From Caballeronia sordidicola (GTDB lineage: Bacteria > Pseudomonadota > Gammaproteobacteria > Burkholderiales > Burkholderiaceae), in assembly GCF_002220365.1 (NCBI RefSeq), contig NZ_MTHB01000233.1, positions 16,101 through 80,100 on the forward strand: a stretch of 64,000 nucleotides of DNA, in the 5' to 3' direction. The notes under the pieces are model-generated. The model had not been told where the DNA came from and did not search any database. It saw only the letters and a program-made list of their open reading frames with translations. Below, one piece after another: positions 43,035 to 50,837 of this stretch. A program made the position numbers and the translations under genes. The first letter of the stretch is position 1. Every line of letters starts with the position of its first letter.

Positions 43035-44546
43035 CTACAAATAGCCGAACGTGGTGGCCGGCTCTCTCGCTGTTTCCACCCAGACGCTCTTGGTCTGCGT
43101 GTACTCGTACAACGCTTCAACCCCGCTCGACCGTCCGTACCCGCTCAAGCCATAACCGCCGAACGGGGACGCCACGTTAATGGTCTTGTAGCCATTGACC
43201 CAGAACGTTCCCGCGTTGACCTGACCCGCCACCCGATGAGCACGGCCTACGTCGTTCGTCCACACTGCACCGGCCAAACCAAACTCGGTGTCATTCGCGA
43301 TCTCAAGGGCTTCTTCCTCGGTATCGAAAGGAATGGCAGCGACCACCGGACCAAAGATTTCAGTACGCGCTACGTCCATCTCGTTCGTCACGTTCGACAA
43401 CACAGTGGGCGAAACAAAGTAGCCGCCCGAGGAGGGTTCAGCCGACCCTGCCGCAAGCGTTGCCCCTGCCTGAACGCCGCTCGCGATCATCTTCATGATG
43501 TGGTCATACTGCGTGCGATTGTTGATTGGCCCGACTTCGGTTGCGTCATCAAGCGGTGCACCCACCTTGATCTTTTTTGCGCCCATGGCAATCATGCCGA
43601 CGAACTCGTCATAGATCGAACGCTGCACGAGCAGGCGCGAACCCGCCACGCAACTCTGGCCCGCGCCGGCGAAAATGGCGGCCTGGGCGGTCAACGCGGC
43701 ACGCTTGAGATCGGCATCGGCGAAAATGATATTGGCAGACTTGCCGCCGAGTTCCAGCACGCAAGGAAGCACACGTTTCGCGGCGGCTTCGGCAATGCGC
43801 ACGCCGGTTGCAGGAGAGCCGACGAACACGACCTTCTTCACGACCTTATGCGCGATGGCCGCTTGGGCAACGGTCTGGCCAAGGCCTGCAAGGACGTTGA
43901 TGAGACCCTTCGGCGCGCCCGCTTTCTCGGCAAGCAATCCCACCACCAACGACGTGAACGGTGTCAGTTCCGAGGGCTTCAGCAAGACGGCATTGCCCAT
44001 CGAGATGGCCGGTGCAACCTGCCATCCGCACGTAAAGACCGGAGCGTTCCAGGGCGTGATCTGCAGGACCGTTCCAGCCGGCTCGCGACGCGTGTAGTTC
44101 AGGTGCGAGGTTGGGACCGGAATGACATCGCCGTAGAACTTGTCCGCCCAGCCGCCGTAATACTCGAACATCTCGGCGACTTTCGCCACTTCACCCCGGC
44201 AGTCCCGAATCGGCTTGCCTGAACCGAGTGACTCGAGGCGGGCAATGCTTTCCGTGTCCTTGCGCAGCTCACGCGCGATCTCGAACATGACACGTCCACG
44301 CGCAGCATGCGTCAAAGCCCACCACTGTTTCTGAGCGCGCTGCGCCGCGTCGGCGGCGAGTTCGACCACCGCCGCGCCGCCGTCCTTGTATGCGAGGCTC
44401 GGCTTACCCGTCGCTGCGTCGTACAACTGGATCAACTCACCCGCGCCTTCGATCAGTTCGCCGCCGACAAACGAGCCAATCGTCTTGGCGTTCGGGAAGA
44501 AATGCGCGAAGGCGGCCATCAGGTTTTCTGCCGCGTTGTTTTCCAT
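43035..44546 (-). CDS. NAD(P)-dependent aldehyde dehydrogenase
   Basis: About 503 residues: LQITPWNAPVFTCGWQVAPA, catalytic Glu in CVLELGGKSANI and catalytic Cys in AGAGQSCVAGSRLL. It oxidises an aldehyde to a carboxylate; the substrate is unknown. Two starts are possible: ATG 44558 and ATG 44546. I chose the second because GGAG lies six bases before it, within the four extra codons. The gene follows the beta-hydroxyacid dehydrogenase after 36 bases, suggesting that one oxidises an alcohol to an aldehyde and the other completes the oxidation. Confidence 0.88.
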   Translation of the reverse strand: MENNAAENLMAAFAHFFPNAKTIGSFVGGELIEGAGELIQLYDAATGKPSLAYKDGGAAVVELAADAAQRAQKQWWALTHAARGRVMFEIARELRKDTESIARLESLGSGKPIRDCRGEVAKVAEMFEYYGGWADKFYGDVIPVPTSHLNYTRREPAGTVLQITPWNAPVFTCGWQVAPAISMGNAVLLKPSELTPFTSLVVGLLAEKAGAPKGLINVLAGLGQTVAQAAIAHKVVKKVVFVGSPATGVRIAEAAAKRVLPCVLELGGKSANIIFADADLKRAALTAQAAIFAGAGQSCVAGSRLLVQRSIYDEFVGMIAMGAKKIKVGAPLDDATEVGPINNRTQYDHIMKMIASGVQAGATLAAGSAEPSSGGYFVSPTVLSNVTNEMDVARTEIFGPVVAAIPFDTEEEALEIANDTEFGLAGAVWTNDVGRAHRVAGQVNAGTFWVNGYKTINVASPFGGYGLSGYGRSSGVEALYEYTQTKSVWVETAREPATTFGYL

Positions 44547-44582
44547 ATCTGGCTCCATGTGCTGGTTATTCTGCTGACTGCG

Positions 44583-45452
44583 TTACTTCTGTTCGATGAA
44601 TTGAACGATGCGGTTGAAGTCTTCCGCATCGCCGATTGTCTCGGCGCTTTCTGCCCACAACCGCCCGGCTTCGGCGGCAATAGGCGCGCTGATGTTCTGG
44701 CTGCGCAGCAGGTCCATCGCAAGGCGAACGTCCTTGCGCATCAGCTTCATCGTGAAGCCGGAATCGAACTTGTCCGTGAAGATCCACGTGGGGTAATTCG
44801 TGAGCGTCGCACTGTTGCGCCCGGAGCCGCCATTAAGCGCTTCGACCAGCTTCTCGGGATCGACACCGGCCGCTTGCGCTGCGCGGACTGCTTCGCTGGT
44901 GGCAAGCAAGTGCACGCCCGTGAGCAGGTTGTTGATGATCTTCGTCACGTGTCCCGCGCCGACAGGGCCCACATGCACCCGCTTCGCGCTCATGACCGCG
45001 AGCATCGGCTCGACCGCCGCAACGTCTTCGTCGGAACCGCCCAGCACCATGGTCATGGTCGCGGTCGCGGCGCCCTTAGGACCACCGCTGACGGGGCCGT
45101 CGACAAATCCCACCTTCACTTCAGCCAGCGCCGCCGCTACCTTGCGCGTGCTGTTGGGCTCCGCCGTAGTGGTATCGACGACGATCAGGCCGGGCTTGGC
45201 GCTTGCCGCCACGCCGGCAGGTCCCAGCACCACCTCTTCCACAATCGCTGACGTGGGCAGCGAAAGAATGAGGACGTCCGAATCGCGCGTGATGTCGGCA
45301 ATGGATGCGCGCTCGGATACGCCCTGTGCGTCGAGCTTGCCAGCAACACCTTCTGCCGCGTCGAAACCAAGCACGGTGTACCCGCCGCGCTTGAGCGAAA
45401 GGGCCATTCCGCGCCCCATGTTTCCGAGTCCGATGACCCCGACCGTCTTCAT
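44583..45452 (-). CDS. Beta-hydroxyacid dehydrogenase (3-hydroxyisobutyrate dehydrogenase family)
   Basis: A 289-residue NAD-dependent enzyme with the N-terminal Rossmann motif VIGLGNMGRGMALSL, substrate loop FVDGPVSGGPKGA and catalytic Lys in GHVTKIINNLL. The family includes 3-hydroxyisobutyrate, tartronate-semialdehyde, L-threonate and sulfolactaldehyde enzymes, and motif reading alone cannot choose among them. It is first in the leftward operon and faces the LysR regulator across a 175-base control region with a perfect palindrome. Confidence 0.87.
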   Translation of the reverse strand: MKTVGVIGLGNMGRGMALSLKRGGYTVLGFDAAEGVAGKLDAQGVSERASIADITRDSDVLILSLPTSAIVEEVVLGPAGVAASAKPGLIVVDTTTAEPNSTRKVAAALAEVKVGFVDGPVSGGPKGAATATMTMVLGGSDEDVAAVEPMLAVMSAKRVHVGPVGAGHVTKIINNLLTGVHLLATSEAVRAAQAAGVDPEKLVEALNGGSGRNSATLTNYPTWIFTDKFDSGFTMKLMRKDVRLAMDLLRSQNISAPIAAEAGRLWAESAETIGDAEDFNRIVQFIEQK

Positions 45453-45549
45453 AAATCCACTCCGTGGCGAATACGCCGTCGACCGGATAGAACAGGTCTA
45501 CCTGTCGGCGAGCGTGTTTTGGAGTTGTCATCTTCGGCCGGCGGGCCCC

Positions 45550-45596
45550 TATAATCAATCAATGCCAATATTGAGAATGTTCTAATTATTAGAACA
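45550..45596 (+). promoter_or_regulatory. LysR-regulated divergent control region with palindromic operator
   Basis: The 19-base perfect palindrome TGTTCTAATTATTAGAACA (45578-45596) contains the LysR-type T-N11-A core. TATAAT at 45550-45555, with TTGTCA 19 bases before it, could be the regulator's promoter, which would put the operator just after the start of transcription and fit autorepression. Sixteen bases of it recur with one change at 46572-46587. Confidence 0.7.
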
Positions 45597-45627
45597 CTCG
45601 GAACGCTGAAATCACTGGGAACGAGCG

Positions 45628-46539
45628 ATGGCCGACAACCTGACTGAAAGCAGAATCGTCTATTTTTTCGAAGCCGTTCGTTGCGGGACCATCCGCGCAG
45701 CTGCCGACTGGCTCGACGTCGCGCCGTCCGCGGTCAGCCGGCAGATCGGCTTGCTCGAAACAGAACTGGACGTTGCGCTGATAGAGCGTCACGCCCGCGG
45801 TGTGAAGCCGACGGAAGCCGGGCAGTACCTGATCGAATATTTCCGTGAACAACTCGCGCATAAAGACGACCTGATATCGCGGCTGCAGGAGCTGCGCGGG
45901 CTTCGAACCGGGAACGTCAACGTGATCCTTGGCGAAGGTTTTGTTTCCGATGTCCTGGCCGGACCCATCCAGCATTTCTGCAAGCAATATCCCGGCATCA
46001 AACTCAATCTGGACCTGGGCAGCACGAACGACGTGATGCGGCGAATCTCCGAAGACGAAGGCGAGATCGGGCTGGTGTACAACCCGCCGGGCGATCCAAA
46101 AATTGTTTCTCGTGCGATCAAGCTGCAACCGATGATGGCGATCGTCAAGCCGAACTTCCTGCGCGCGAGCAAGACGAAATCCATGAGCGTGCAGGAACTG
46201 GCCACCTACCCGATTGCAGCGACCCATCCCACCTATGGCACCCGTCAAATGCTCCAGGCAGTCGAGTTCGCGGAGAAGATTCGCCTGGAACCGGTTGTGA
46301 CGACCAATTCGATCGGTCTCCTGAAGCAGTTCGCGATGTCAGGACTTGGCCTGGTGGTCCTGCCTGCGTTCGCCGTGACCATGGAAGTGGAGGCGGGCAC
46401 GCTCCTCGCCATCGAGATCGATCATCCGATCCTGATGAAAGCCGAGGCGCATCTTGTTACGCGTGTGGGGCGAAAATTATCGGTGGCTTCCAACAAGATG
46501 CTGCAGTTGATGTCGTCGCAAATGCGCGCGTTTCGATAA
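45628..46539 (+). CDS. LysR-family transcription regulator
   Basis: A 303-residue regulator: winged helix-turn-helix in the first 65 residues (CGTIRAAADWLDVAPSAVSRQ), linker helix, then a type-2 periplasmic-binding-like effector domain (GNVNVILGEGFVSDVLAGPIQ). It is divergent from the beta-hydroxyacid/aldehyde dehydrogenase operon. Two near-identical palindromes, one before each flanking transcription unit, make it the probable controller of all five neighbouring genes. Effector unknown. Confidence 0.88.
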   Translation: MADNLTESRIVYFFEAVRCGTIRAAADWLDVAPSAVSRQIGLLETELDVALIERHARGVKPTEAGQYLIEYFREQLAHKDDLISRLQELRGLRTGNVNVILGEGFVSDVLAGPIQHFCKQYPGIKLNLDLGSTNDVMRRISEDEGEIGLVYNPPGDPKIVSRAIKLQPMMAIVKPNFLRASKTKSMSVQELATYPIAATHPTYGTRQMLQAVEFAEKIRLEPVVTTNSIGLLKQFAMSGLGLVVLPAFAVTMEVEAGTLLAIEIDHPILMKAEAHLVTRVGRKLSVASNKMLQLMSSQMRAFR

Positions 46540-46571
46540 GCCAGAAGTGCGCGACACCACCTCGCTCGGCA

Positions 46572-46587
46572 TCTAATTTTTAGAACA
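46572..46587 (+). promoter_or_regulatory. Second copy of the LysR operator before the acetyltransferase-like gene
   Basis: TCTAATTTTTAGAACA matches 15 of 16 bases of the palindrome at 45581-45596. It lies 69 bases before the TTG start at 46656, a fitting place for an activator or operator site. The left arm is less complete than in the first copy. Confidence 0.6.
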
Positions 46588-46655
46588 ATTTTGCCTATGC
46601 CAGGCATCGTTCTTTCAATTTTTGCGGTGGACACTGTCGTGACAGGAGACAGACC

Positions 46656-47441
46656 TTGATCAGCATGGATCCCACTACGCTCTGGCAAATCATCCGCGCA
46701 GAAGCGGCACACGAAGCACAGGCCCGACCCGCCATGCAGCGTTACCTCGACGCCTGCGTCCTGCGGCACGAAGCATTTGGAGAGGCTTTCGCAGCCCTGC
46801 TTGCTGCTGAACTGATGCGCTCGGACGCGACCCTGCCCGACATGGCGGGCGAATTCAGCGCCGTCATGAAGCAGACCGGCAGCGACGCAAGCGCCGCTGC
46901 CGATGTGCACAAAATTGCCTCGTCGAACCCCGCTTGTCCCAACGCGCTGACCGCCTTTTTATCGTTTAGAGGGATACACGCCGTTCAGTCTCATCGCATC
47001 GCGCACGCTCACTGGCTTGCCGGTGAAAAGACGTTCGCCGTTCTTCTGCAGAACTGGTGCGCGAAGTCTTATAACGTCGACATCCATCCGGCGGCCAGGA
47101 TCGGCAAAGGCTTGTTTGTCGATCATGCAATGGGCATTGTGATTGGCGAGACCGCGGTCGTTGAAGACGAAGTCAGCATGTGGCACGGCGTCACGCTCGG
47201 AAGCACGTTCGCCGAAGCTGGGGACCGGCACCCGAAAGTCCGTCGCGGCGCGACCCTGGCCGCTCACGCCATCATTCTTGGCAACATCGAGATCGGTGAA
47301 GGTGCGGTCATTGCGGCGGGCAGCGTGGTTCGCACGTCGATTCCTGCCGGCATGGTTGCGGCCGGCGTTCCCGCGAAGGTGATCAAGGCGGTTTCAGGCA
47401 ACTATGCTGCCATCACCGCTCCGTCTATTTCAGATAAATAG
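46656..47441 (+). CDS. Serine O-acetyltransferase-like left-handed beta-helix protein
   Basis: A 261-residue CysE/SrpH-type protein. The helical N-terminal half (LWQIIRAEAAHEAQARPAM, FRGIHAVQSHRIAHAHW) is followed by hexapeptide repeats with the active-site histidines (FVDHAMGIVIGETAVVE, MWHGVTLGSTF, GDRHPKVRRGA). It should transfer an acetyl group from acetyl-CoA to serine or a similar hydroxyl. A TTG start at 46656 is preferred because AGGAG lies seven bases before it; ATG 46665 is too far. Its link to the LysR cluster suggests an acceptor other than serine, or a link to sulfur metabolism. Confidence 0.82.
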   Translation: MISMDPTTLWQIIRAEAAHEAQARPAMQRYLDACVLRHEAFGEAFAALLAAELMRSDATLPDMAGEFSAVMKQTGSDASAAADVHKIASSNPACPNALTAFLSFRGIHAVQSHRIAHAHWLAGEKTFAVLLQNWCAKSYNVDIHPAARIGKGLFVDHAMGIVIGETAVVEDEVSMWHGVTLGSTFAEAGDRHPKVRRGATLAAHAIILGNIEIGEGAVIAAGSVVRTSIPAGMVAAGVPAKVIKAVSGNYAAITAPSISDK

Positions 47442-47450
47442 GATGACAAA

Positions 47451-48338
47451 TTGATTCCACCGCATCAGCATCGACTGGGTATTGACCATCCGGTGGTCTC
47501 CGTCAGGAATCATCCGGCGGCCGTCGAGCGTTACATCCAGCTCGGCTTCTCGCCCAGTCCTCTCTCGTACCACCCTTGGGGTTCGGTGCTGACGCTGATG
47601 ATGTTCGAGAACAACTTCATCGAACTGATTGGAATCGATGATGCGTCGAAGTTCGGGACGAATGCCGTAGATGGCTTCTGTTACGGACGAACGCTAGGCC
47701 AGTTCCTCGAGCGTTCCGAGGGCCTTGGACTGCTTGCGCTTCATAGCAAAGATATCGAAGCCGACTTTGCAGCCGTCAAAGCGACCGGGTTGCCCGTACA
47801 ACAGCGGGTGGACTTCCGGCGCAAGCTGATCAGGGCGGACGGCACGCCCGATGAAGCGGTTGTATCGCTCGGCATGGTGATGGACCCGGAGCTGGGCGAT
47901 GCCTCCAACTTCCTGTGTCAGCAACATCGGCCGGAGTTCATCTGGAGGAAGGATTGGCAAGATCATCCGAACGGCGCGAATGCGGTCAGCGAAGTCATTT
48001 ATGTCGCCGATGAACCCGGGTTGCTCGAAGTGCGTTGGGCGAAGCTGTTCGGGGCCAAGAACACGGCGCGGGTCGACGGGCATGTTGAAGCTGACACAGG
48101 TTGCGGACGTGTCGTGGCTTTGACGCGATCACAGGCACTTGAACGTTTTGCTTGCGTCGGTTTGCCGGTGAACTACACGGATAAACCCCACGGGTTCGCG
48201 CTGCAGATTCGCGTTCGCGACTTGCGCGCCGCAGAACGCATCCTGTCGGAAAACGGCGTCACGCATGGCGAAACGGCTCGCGGCGTTGCTGTCGCGCCCG
48301 AAGCCGCGGGCAACACGATTATCGAATTCGTCGAGTAA
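47451..48338 (+). CDS. Glyoxalase-like (VOC) domain protein
   Basis: A 295-residue protein of the vicinal-oxygen-chelate type with two paired modules: GIDHPVVSVRNHPAAVERYIQLGF and NFIELIGIDD in the first, YVADEPGLLEVRWAKLFGAKN and FALQIRVRDLRAAERIL in the second. Such proteins are metal-dependent lyases, isomerases or dioxygenases; no specific reaction can be assigned. A TTG start at 47451 follows AGGA with seven bases between. It lies nine bases after the acetyltransferase-like stop, so the two form an operon. Confidence 0.75.
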   Translation: MIPPHQHRLGIDHPVVSVRNHPAAVERYIQLGFSPSPLSYHPWGSVLTLMMFENNFIELIGIDDASKFGTNAVDGFCYGRTLGQFLERSEGLGLLALHSKDIEADFAAVKATGLPVQQRVDFRRKLIRADGTPDEAVVSLGMVMDPELGDASNFLCQQHRPEFIWRKDWQDHPNGANAVSEVIYVADEPGLLEVRWAKLFGAKNTARVDGHVEADTGCGRVVALTRSQALERFACVGLPVNYTDKPHGFALQIRVRDLRAAERILSENGVTHGETARGVAVAPEAAGNTIIEFVE

Positions 48339-48419
48339 TTGGGGTTGGGGAGACGGGCAACGCCCCTTTTAATGCGCCTGGATTGCACGAGGCGGCATTG
48401 CCCATGGGGTGTTTGGATA

Positions 48420-49751
48420 TTAATGCGATTTGCTTTGAGCCCGCTTTGCGGCACGGCTTTGCAGCCCGAAGTCCGGATTCTTGTTAGCAGCGGATGCATT
48501 CGCGATGCCCCGGTCCGGAACCTCGACGGTCGCGGAATCGGTATCGAAGAAAGACGCCAGGGTGGCCTGCTGATCCAGCAACAATTGCTCGATACGCTGC
48601 TGCTGCGCCGTGTTTTCACGCGTCAGGCGAAGCAGCGCGATGCTCTGCGCCACACCCGTCGCGACAGTCACGAACAACACGCAGATCACGATCATCAGGA
48701 CCGTTTTTACCCGTCCTGACAAGGCGGCCGCCGCGCCGCGCTGGTCCGCGATAACGGCGTACAACGCGTCGATTGTGTCAGCGTACGCGGTCGCGCGAGC
48801 GGTATCGAGTTCCGACGCTTCGCGCGAAGGCGCTTGAGGGCCGCTTGAGGCGCTTGCGGCACTCGTACGTGTGCGGCGATCATCGTCGATTAGTGCTGCC
48901 GCCAGGGATTGAGGCTGCTCGCGATGGGGGGTAGCTGCTGCTCGTGCGGCGTTGCGAAGGGACGACGGTGTGGCCGGCTTCGTGGTTGCGTTCGGTGCGT
49001 TCGGTGCGTTCGGCGTACCGTTCAGAACTTGCGTGATGGCATCGCTCGGCCCGCTTTTACCTTCCATCGTCTCGACTTCGGACATCGCAGCGGCCGGCGC
49101 CGCTCCAGTCGTCGACACATTCCGGGCAGCGCTTCTGGCGCGCGCCGCGGACGCGCGCTTGTTCGAACCTTGCGCTTTCCCTTCTGCCAACGTTGCTCCC
49201 TGCGCACCGTCGTCCAGGGGTTGAAGCTGGACCGGACCGGCAACCGCCTCATGAGGCGCGAGAACATCGTCGAACATGAGTTCCAGCGTTGCTGCGTCAG
49301 CGCTCTGACTGTCCATTTGCGTCGCCGCCGCGTCATCGCACGGCACGGCGGCGCTCGATACAACCGCCCCCTCCACCGACAACGCCCCGCTGCGCCACGC
49401 CCGCACCGCCCCGGACGATCCGTCCTCGCCCGGCACGGCCGCCATGAAAACCTCGGGCAACTCGAAGCCGGGCAACGACGATTGACGGATATCGGTATTC
49501 AACGCCTGAAGCGTGGCGCGCTCAGCGTCTTCGGCGAACAGATCCAGCGTGGGCGCGCCGTAGGGCGCCCGGCTCAGCAACGCGAGACGCTGCGCCGAGC
49601 GTGCGGCGCGGGCGAGCTTGGCATCGGCGTCGGATTCAGCCGAACCGGCAGCAGACGAAGACCTGGAAGTGGAAGCAGAAGCACCATCGGCACGACGCGA
49701 ACTAGCAGCATCAGCAACTGGGAGAGCGGGATTTACGGCGGAATCTGGCAT
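48420..49751 (-). CDS. Low-complexity protein with a single C-terminal membrane anchor
   Basis: About 443 residues, rich in Ala, Ser and Asp. One ordered stretch (ALLSRAPYGAPTLDLFAEDAERA, QSSLPGFELPEVFMAAVPGE) is followed by ~200 low-complexity residues including PNAPNAPNA, then a single membrane helix (VLMIVICVLFVTVATGVAQSIALL) and a short coiled-coil-like tail. I do not recognise a family. ATG 49751 is chosen because the open frame above it runs through a 12-base tandem repeat and the mgtC end, and looks non-coding. The regular PGF/LFAED motifs suggest a real, conserved Burkholderia protein. Confidence 0.55.
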   Translation of the reverse strand: MPDSAVNPALPVADAASSRRADGASASTSRSSSAAGSAESDADAKLARAARSAQRLALLSRAPYGAPTLDLFAEDAERATLQALNTDIRQSSLPGFELPEVFMAAVPGEDGSSGAVRAWRSGALSVEGAVVSSAAVPCDDAAATQMDSQSADAATLELMFDDVLAPHEAVAGPVQLQPLDDGAQGATLAEGKAQGSNKRASAARARSAARNVSTTGAAPAAAMSEVETMEGKSGPSDAITQVLNGTPNAPNAPNATTKPATPSSLRNAARAAATPHREQPQSLAAALIDDDRRTRTSAASASSGPQAPSREASELDTARATAYADTIDALYAVIADQRGAAAALSGRVKTVLMIVICVLFVTVATGVAQSIALLRLTRENTAQQQRIEQLLLDQQATLASFFDTDSATVEVPDRGIANASAANKNPDFGLQSRAAKRAQSKSH

Positions 49752-49910
49752 AAGTCGATGATTGACAGCGCGGCCAGACGCGACCCCGGGCGGCTGAAAA
49801 TACGCCCGATGAAGCGGCCCGGCCTCACGCCTCGCAACAGAAAAAGCGGCTGCATGGGTTTTCGAGGCCGCATTGTCGCACGCTTGCGCGCCCGCGCAAC
49901 GGACGCGCGC

Positions 49911-49957
49911 GGTCTCAAGCCGAGTCTCGAGCCGAGTCTCGAGCCGAGTCTCAAGCC
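49911..49957. repeat. 12-base tandem repeat at the end of the MgtC-family gene
   Basis: The unit GAGTCTC(G/A)AGCC is present about four times in a row (an 11-base partial at 49911-49921, then 49922, 49934 and 49946). It runs into the last codons of the leftward MgtC-family gene, whose stop is at 49951. Confidence 0.85.
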
Positions 49958-50634
49958 GAGCCCTCTTCCTTGAATTCCCGCACGGTTTCCAGCGCGCGCA
50001 GCCGCGTGCAGATCGCGTCGTATTCATTCGACGATACCCGCGAAAGCTCAATCTTCACGACATCGAGCTCGGGGGAATCATCGCTTTGCTGCACCACGAA
50101 CTGCTTCACACGCACGCTGCCGATGCCCAGCGCCTCATGCAGCGCATGAAAATTCAACGTTCCCCGATCGACGAGCAAGGTCAACTGGCGCCGCTGCTTA
50201 ACGGTAATGAAACGCCGCTCCAGCGGCTTTATGCCGGCGAGGATGATCAGAATGATGACCGTTGCGGCGATGGATGCCGTGTACATGCCGCCGCCGACCG
50301 CAAGCCCGATCGCCGCCACGGACCAGAGGCTCGCGGCTGTGGTGAGGCCGCGCACGATCTCGCCGCGCAACAGGATCGAGCCCGCGCCGAGGAAACCAAT
50401 TCCCGACACGACCTGTGCGGCGATCCGCGACGGGTCGAGCACAACATGATCGCGGCCGAGGACATCGAAGAAACCGAACGCCGACACCATCATGATCAGC
50501 GTCGAACCGACACACACCAGCATGTGCGTGCGCAGCCCGGCGGCCCATGACAGCCGCTCGCGCTCGAAACCGATCACGCTGCCGAGCGCGGCGGCGAGAA
50601 TCAAGCGAGATATGAGTTCTACATTGCTTAACAT
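49951..50634 (-). CDS. MgtC/SapB-family inner membrane protein
   Basis: A 227-residue protein. The N-terminal four or five membrane segments carry the family motifs GSVIGFERE, GLRTHMLVCVGS and GIGFLGAGSILLR, and a C-terminal ACT-like cytoplasmic domain follows (QLTLLVDRGTLNFHALHEAL). MgtC proteins modulate ATP synthase and magnesium/acid adaptation; many members are unstudied. The start at 50634 is the only well-placed ATG. A 203-base gap separates it from the divergent epimerase gene. Confidence 0.88.
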   Translation of the reverse strand: MLSNVELISRLILAAALGSVIGFERERLSWAAGLRTHMLVCVGSTLIMMVSAFGFFDVLGRDHVVLDPSRIAAQVVSGIGFLGAGSILLRGEIVRGLTTAASLWSVAAIGLAVGGGMYTASIAATVIILIILAGIKPLERRFITVKQRRQLTLLVDRGTLNFHALHEALGIGSVRVKQFVVQQSDDSPELDVVKIELSRVSSNEYDAICTRLRALETVREFKEEGSA

Positions 50635-50837
50635 AAGTGGATTTGCTCCTTATAGGTGTTGTGTGATGGGATGATGGCGCGGGACGCGCGTACAAGTCGC
50701 CAGCCTGCGCAGCGCGGATAAACCACCGTTGTACCGACACGCGGGTATTTTGATTTATCCTTGGTGCCCCGCATCGTGTGGCGCACCGGACATGTTTCAC
50801 GCACGCCGCCGCACGCAACCCACATCGATAAAGCCGT

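Noticed and set aside
49752..50051. N-terminal extension of the low-complexity protein carrying an RLET repeat
   Set aside because: The RLET run is just the translation of the 12-base DNA repeat, and the stretch overlaps the MgtC-family gene end.
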